9,329 nucleotides of DNA from Thermomicrobiales bacterium (lineage in GTDB: Bacteria; Chloroflexota; Chloroflexia; Thermomicrobiales; UBA6265). Positions 6,465-9,329 of this stretch are shown piece by piece. The notes beneath the pieces are model-generated. The model was not told the origin of the DNA and did no database searches. It was given only the letters and a program-made list of their open reading frames with translations. Position 1 is the first letter of the stretch; each line of letters starts with the position of its first letter. The DNA lies in assembly GCA_020847015.1 (NCBI GenBank), contig JADLCW010000431.1, positions 1 through 9,329 of the forward strand. The letters are read 5' to 3'. The position numbers were made by a program, and so were the translations under genes.

Positions 6465-8189
6465 ATGAGCGCGGCCGACGCGAGCGGAGCGAACGGGCAA
6501 GAAGAGGCCGCGCCAGGCGGCTTTCTGGGTTGGATCGAGCGTGCGGGGAACAAGGTCCCCCACCCGGTGATCATCTTTCTCTACCTGATCGTCGGGGTGA
6601 TCGTTCTCTCCGCCATTCTCGCCTTGTTCAAGGTCGGCATCACCGAGCAGATCCTCGTGCCCGCGCCGGTGACCGTCGAGACGGGCATGTCCATCGCCGG
6701 GGGCACCTACGCCCCGATCGAGGAACCCACCGCGCTCACGCCGGACGGGGAGGGTTTCGTGGACGCCTTCCCCCACGACTATGTTCTCAAAGAAGTGCGC
6801 GTCGATGTGCGCAGTCTTTTGACGGTCGAGGGGATACGCTTCATCTTCACGTCGTTCGTGAACAACTTCGCCGGGTTCACCGTCGTCGCGACCATCTTCG
6901 TGGCGATGATCGGCGTCGGCGTGGCCGAGCAGGTCGGGATGATGGGGGCGCTGATCCGCAAAATGGTCGCCGTCACCCCCGGAGCCTGGCTGACCTTCGT
7001 CATTATCCTGGTCGGCGGTCTCTCCAGCATCGCCACCGACGCCGGCTACCTGATCCTGATACCCCTCGGAGCCGCCGCGTTCCTCAGTGTCGGTCGGCAC
7101 CCGGTCGCCGGGGTCGCCGCGGCCTACGCCGGCGTCAGCGCCTCCTTCGCGGTCAATATTCTGATCGCGCCGCTGGATGCGCTCCTCACCGAAATGACGA
7201 ACGAGGCGATCGCCCTCGTCGATCCGAACAGCTCCATCACGATCACCGCGAACTGGTACTTCAGCACCGTCTCCCTGCTGGTCATGGCCGTCGTCATGAC
7301 CTTCGTCACCGCTCGTATCATCGAGCCGCGCCTTGGCATCTACAAACCGCAAGAATCGCTCGGCCACGCCGCTGGCGAGGCGACCGACATGCCGACGCCC
7401 GATGACGGCGAGACGGTCGATGCCGAGGCGGAAGGCCGCGGGCTGCGCGGGGCGCTCATCGGGTTCCTGATCGGGGTGGCCATCGTCGTCGTCTTCACCG
7501 CCCCGCCGGGCGCGCCGTTGCGCGACCCCGCGACCGGAGACATCGTCGGCACCACGCCGTTCATGAACAGCTTGATCTTCATCATTTCGATGCTCTTCCT
7601 GCTGGCCGGCATCGGCTACGGCCGCGCCGCCGGCACGATCAAGAGCAGCGTCGATATCGTCAACGGCGTGACCAAGACGTTCGCCGGGTTGGCCGGGCTG
7701 GTGTTCATGCTGCTGGTCATCAGCCAGTTCATCGCCTATTTCAACTTTTCCAACCTGCCCGACGTCATCGCCGGCTCGCTGGCGCAGGCGTTGCAGCGCG
7801 CCAGCGTGCCGGACATCATCCTGCTCATTCTCCTGATCCTGGTGGTCGCCGTGGTCGATATCATCATGACCGGGGCCCTGCCGAAATGGGCGATTCTGGC
7901 CCCGATTTTCATCCCGCTGTTCATGCGGCTGGGCATTGCGCCGCAGACCGTGCTGGCCGCCTACCGTGTCGGCGACTCGCCGCTGAACGTCATCACGCCG
8001 CTGATGGTCTACCTGCCCTTCGTCGTGCTGGTCACCCAGCGGTACATGAAGAAGGCCGGGCTGGGCACGATCGTGGCGCTGATGATTCCGTACACCGGCT
8101 TCGTGCTGGTTACGTGGATCATCCTGTTCATCATCTGGTTCGTGCTTGGCATCCCGCTGGGACCGGGCTACCCGGTCGGATTGGGATAA
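6465..8189 (+). CDS. AbgT-family transporter (p-aminobenzoyl-glutamate/MtrF type)
   Basis: This is an inner-membrane transporter of 574 residues, within the usual 500-570 range or just above it. Family landmarks are the RAGNKVPHPVIIFLYLI opening (26-42), SSIATDAGYLILIPL (187-201), RHPVAGVAAAYAGVSASFAVN (211-231), GALPKWAILAPIFIPLF (470-486) and AAYRVGDSPLNVITPLM (498-514), the last two forming the core of the second inverted repeat. Hydrophobic segments lie near 34-56, 126-155, 172-205, 212-235, 264-284, 328-346, 366-386, 405-426, 448-470, 473-490, 505-527 and 533-563. A long polar loop (60-120) follows the first segment, and an acidic cytosolic linker (287-326) joins the two halves. E. coli AbgT imports p-aminobenzoyl-glutamate, whereas MtrF and YdaH were described as sulfonamide/antimetabolite exporters, so the direction and substrate here are open. 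Neighbouring M20 peptidases recall the abgABT arrangement and favour uptake of a glutamate conjugate or dipeptide. Confidence 0.92.
   Translation: MSAADASGANGQEEAAPGGFLGWIERAGNKVPHPVIIFLYLIVGVIVLSAILALFKVGITEQILVPAPVTVETGMSIAGGTYAPIEEPTALTPDGEGFVDAFPHDYVLKEVRVDVRSLLTVEGIRFIFTSFVNNFAGFTVVATIFVAMIGVGVAEQVGMMGALIRKMVAVTPGAWLTFVIILVGGLSSIATDAGYLILIPLGAAAFLSVGRHPVAGVAAAYAGVSASFAVNILIAPLDALLTEMTNEAIALVDPNSSITITANWYFSTVSLLVMAVVMTFVTARIIEPRLGIYKPQESLGHAAGEATDMPTPDDGETVDAEAEGRGLRGALIGFLIGVAIVVVFTAPPGAPLRDPATGDIVGTTPFMNSLIFIISMLFLLAGIGYGRAAGTIKSSVDIVNGVTKTFAGLAGLVFMLLVISQFIAYFNFSNLPDVIAGSLAQALQRASVPDIILLILLILVVAVVDIIMTGALPKWAILAPIFIPLFMRLGIAPQTVLAAYRVGDSPLNVITPLMVYLPFVVLVTQRYMKKAGLGTIVALMIPYTGFVLVTWIILFIIWFVLGIPLGPGYPVGLG
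8161..8177 (+). terminator. Hairpin in the last codons of the AbgT-family gene
   Basis: GACCGGG and CCCGGTC form a perfect 7-base-pair GC-rich stem with a 3-base loop (CTA), ending nine bases before the stop codon TAA. It sits within coding sequence (residues near GPGYPVG). With the second hairpin at 8207-8228 it may mark the 3' end of the transcript. No T-tract follows. Confidence 0.3.
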
Positions 8190-8206
8190 CAGTTGAGACG
8201 CTCCAT

Positions 8207-8228
8207 CCTCGCGCCGGCCGGCGTGAGG
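8207..8228 (+). terminator. Strong hairpin after the AbgT-family gene
   Basis: CCTCGCGCC (8207-8215) pairs with GGCGTGAGG (8220-8228) over nine positions, with one G-U wobble, around a GGCC loop; the centre is a 12-base perfect DNA palindrome (8212-8223). It begins 18 bases after the transporter stop codon. It is the most stable-looking structure in the window and a reasonable candidate for a terminator or 3'-end stabiliser, although the following TGAAGGATCT is not a T-tract. Confidence 0.45.
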
Positions 8229-8229
8229 T

Positions 8230-8290
8230 GAAGGATCTCGCGATCGTTGTGAAGCGCGCATATGACGCGAGCGGACGACGGAAGGATCTC
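8230..8290 (+). repeat. 10-base direct repeat pair in the inter-transporter gap
   Basis: GAAGGATCTC occurs perfectly at 8230-8239 and again at 8281-8290, with 41 bases between copies. The second copy includes the GGAAGGA purine run that probably serves as ribosome-binding site for the SLC13 gene, twelve bases before its ATG. The repeat may be a duplicated regulatory site, part of a dispersed intergenic repeat, or chance. I do not notice it elsewhere in the window. Confidence 0.45.
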
Positions 8291-8298
8291 TTGCCCGC

Positions 8299-9329
8299 AT
8301 GAGTGATGCGTCCGTCACGCTCGTCATTCTCGCCGTCGCCGTGGCGGTGTTCGTCTGGAACCGGCTTCCCGTCGGGATCGTGGCGCTCGGGGTGGCGCTG
8401 GCGCTTTGGGCGACCGGGATCGTCACCCTCGAACAGGCGCTGGCCGGTTTTGGCTCGCCGACGGTGGTGCTCATCGCGGCGTTGTTCGTGGTCGCCGAGG
8501 CGCTCGACGCCGCCGGCATCACCGCCTGGGCGGGGCAATGGCTGGTCGACCATGCCGGAACCAACCTGTCCCGCCTGCTCGTGTTGACCATGGCGATCTG
8601 CGCCGTGCTGTCGGCGTTGATTACGCCCAACGGCTCGGTCGCCGCGCTCTTCCCGATGGTGGTGGTGCTGGCGGTGCGGCTGGGGCAATTGCCGTCGCGG
8701 TTGCTGTTGCCGCTGGCCTTCGCCGCCCATGCCGGATCGCTGCTGGTGCTCACCGGTTCGCCGGTGAATATTCTCGCCTCCGACGCGGCGGTGGAAGCCG
8801 GCGAACGCGGCTTCTCCTATTTTGAATTCGCGTTGGTCGGCATGCCGGTGCTCGTGGGCACGGTGCTCGTCACGGTGCTCTTCGGTTCGAAGTTGCTGCC
8901 GGAGCGCACCGCCCTGAAGCTGCCCCGCGATCTGAGCGCCCTGCCCCGGACCCTGGGCGGTCACTATATGCGGGAGGGGGATCTGGCGCGCTTGTCGGTG
9001 GCTCCCGGTTCACCGCTGATCGACTCCGCTGCAGACGCGCTCATCACCCAGTCGGATGCGACAGTTCATGTCATTAGTGTGCTGGATGTGCGGGGCCTCC
9101 CGGTTGGCTCGGGGGATGTGCGGGCCGGCGACACCGTGATCGTGCGCGCCGCCGCTGAGGATATCGACCGTTTTGCCGCCGCGCAGGGACTCACCCTGGA
9201 GGTTCGAGACGTCGGAAAGCCGGGCAAGTCGGCGCTGGTTGGCCGAGATGTGGGGGTCGCCGAAGTGGTCGTCGCGCCGCGCTCGAACCTGATCGGGGCA
9301 GAGGTGTTCCCCGGCATGGTGACCGAGAG
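8299..9329 (+). CDS. SLC13-family permease with TrkA-C (RCK_C) domains (3' partial)
   Basis: This is a membrane transporter of the SLC13/ion-transporter superfamily, which typically carries dicarboxylates, sulfate or other anions with sodium or protons. The visible 343 residues begin with hydrophobic segments near 6-20, 23-40, 54-72, 93-108 and 112-127. SALITPNGSVAALFP (105-119) matches the first substrate/ion hairpin, and LTGSPVNILASDAAVEAG (151-168) the loop after the next segment. A further helix at about 178-196 is followed by a soluble TrkA-C domain (about 212-302) and the beginning of a second one at about 318, where the window ends. Two TrkA-C domains in the middle of the permease are typical of this branch. 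ATG 8299 is chosen because an in-frame TGA lies at 8263-8265 and no other start codon occurs between. The purine-rich GGAAGGA is twelve bases upstream, slightly distant. The frame stays open to the right edge. Substrate unknown. Confidence 0.88.
   Translation, partial: MSDASVTLVILAVAVAVFVWNRLPVGIVALGVALALWATGIVTLEQALAGFGSPTVVLIAALFVVAEALDAAGITAWAGQWLVDHAGTNLSRLLVLTMAICAVLSALITPNGSVAALFPMVVVLAVRLGQLPSRLLLPLAFAAHAGSLLVLTGSPVNILASDAAVEAGERGFSYFEFALVGMPVLVGTVLVTVLFGSKLLPERTALKLPRDLSALPRTLGGHYMREGDLARLSVAPGSPLIDSAADALITQSDATVHVISVLDVRGLPVGSGDVRAGDTVIVRAAAEDIDRFAAAQGLTLEVRDVGKPGKSALVGRDVGVAEVVVAPRSNLIGAEVFPGMVTE

Noticed and set aside
6435..8753. 772-residue open frame on the minus strand across the AbgT and SLC13 genes
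   Set aside because: Its predicted protein is a low-complexity mix rich in Asp, His, Gln and Arg with no recognisable domain, and it lies opposite two clearly conserved genes. It is the usual antisense shadow in GC-rich DNA.

Overview
The window is a GC-rich bacterial chromosomal segment, densely coding, with every gene I can support on the + strand. The usual GC-rich signature is present: long antisense open frames shadow the real genes, and GTG starts are used. The lineage cannot be fixed from the sequence alone. The mix of a NarL-type PAS histidine kinase, M20 peptidases, an AbgT transporter and an SLC13 permease with TrkA-C domains would suit a Chloroflexota (Thermomicrobia-like) or actinobacterial genome, but this is only a guess. 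I see no insertion sequence, phage gene, CRISPR array, tRNA or rRNA.

Layout: (1) 1-2356 is a two-component pair. A PAS-containing HisKA_3 histidine kinase, cut by the left window edge, overlaps by four bases a NarL/FixJ-type response regulator. (2) 2357-2608 is a 252-base non-coding gap with two small hairpins after the regulator and a possible, weak promoter region before the next gene. (3) 2609-6354 holds three cytosolic hydrolases in close succession: an M20 dipeptidase-like metallopeptidase, glutaminase, and peptidase T (tripeptidase). The glutaminase and pepT genes overlap by 17 bases. (4) 6355-6464 is a 110-base leader rich in inverted repeats, ending in a strong ribosome-binding site for an AbgT-family transporter (6465-8189). 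(5) After two hairpins and a 10-base direct repeat, an SLC13-family permease with TrkA-C domains starts at 8299 and runs off the right edge.

Taken together, 2609-8189 reads as a peptide and glutamine/glutamate utilisation cluster. PepT would release an amino acid from tripeptides, the M20 enzyme would split the resulting dipeptides, and glutaminase would turn glutamine into glutamate and ammonia. The AbgT transporter would move a p-aminobenzoyl-glutamate-like or dipeptide-like substrate. The individual families are well known. What deserves a second look is their combination, the structured leader before the transporter, and the hairpin/repeat region between the two transporters. I found no convincing evidence of a wholly new system.
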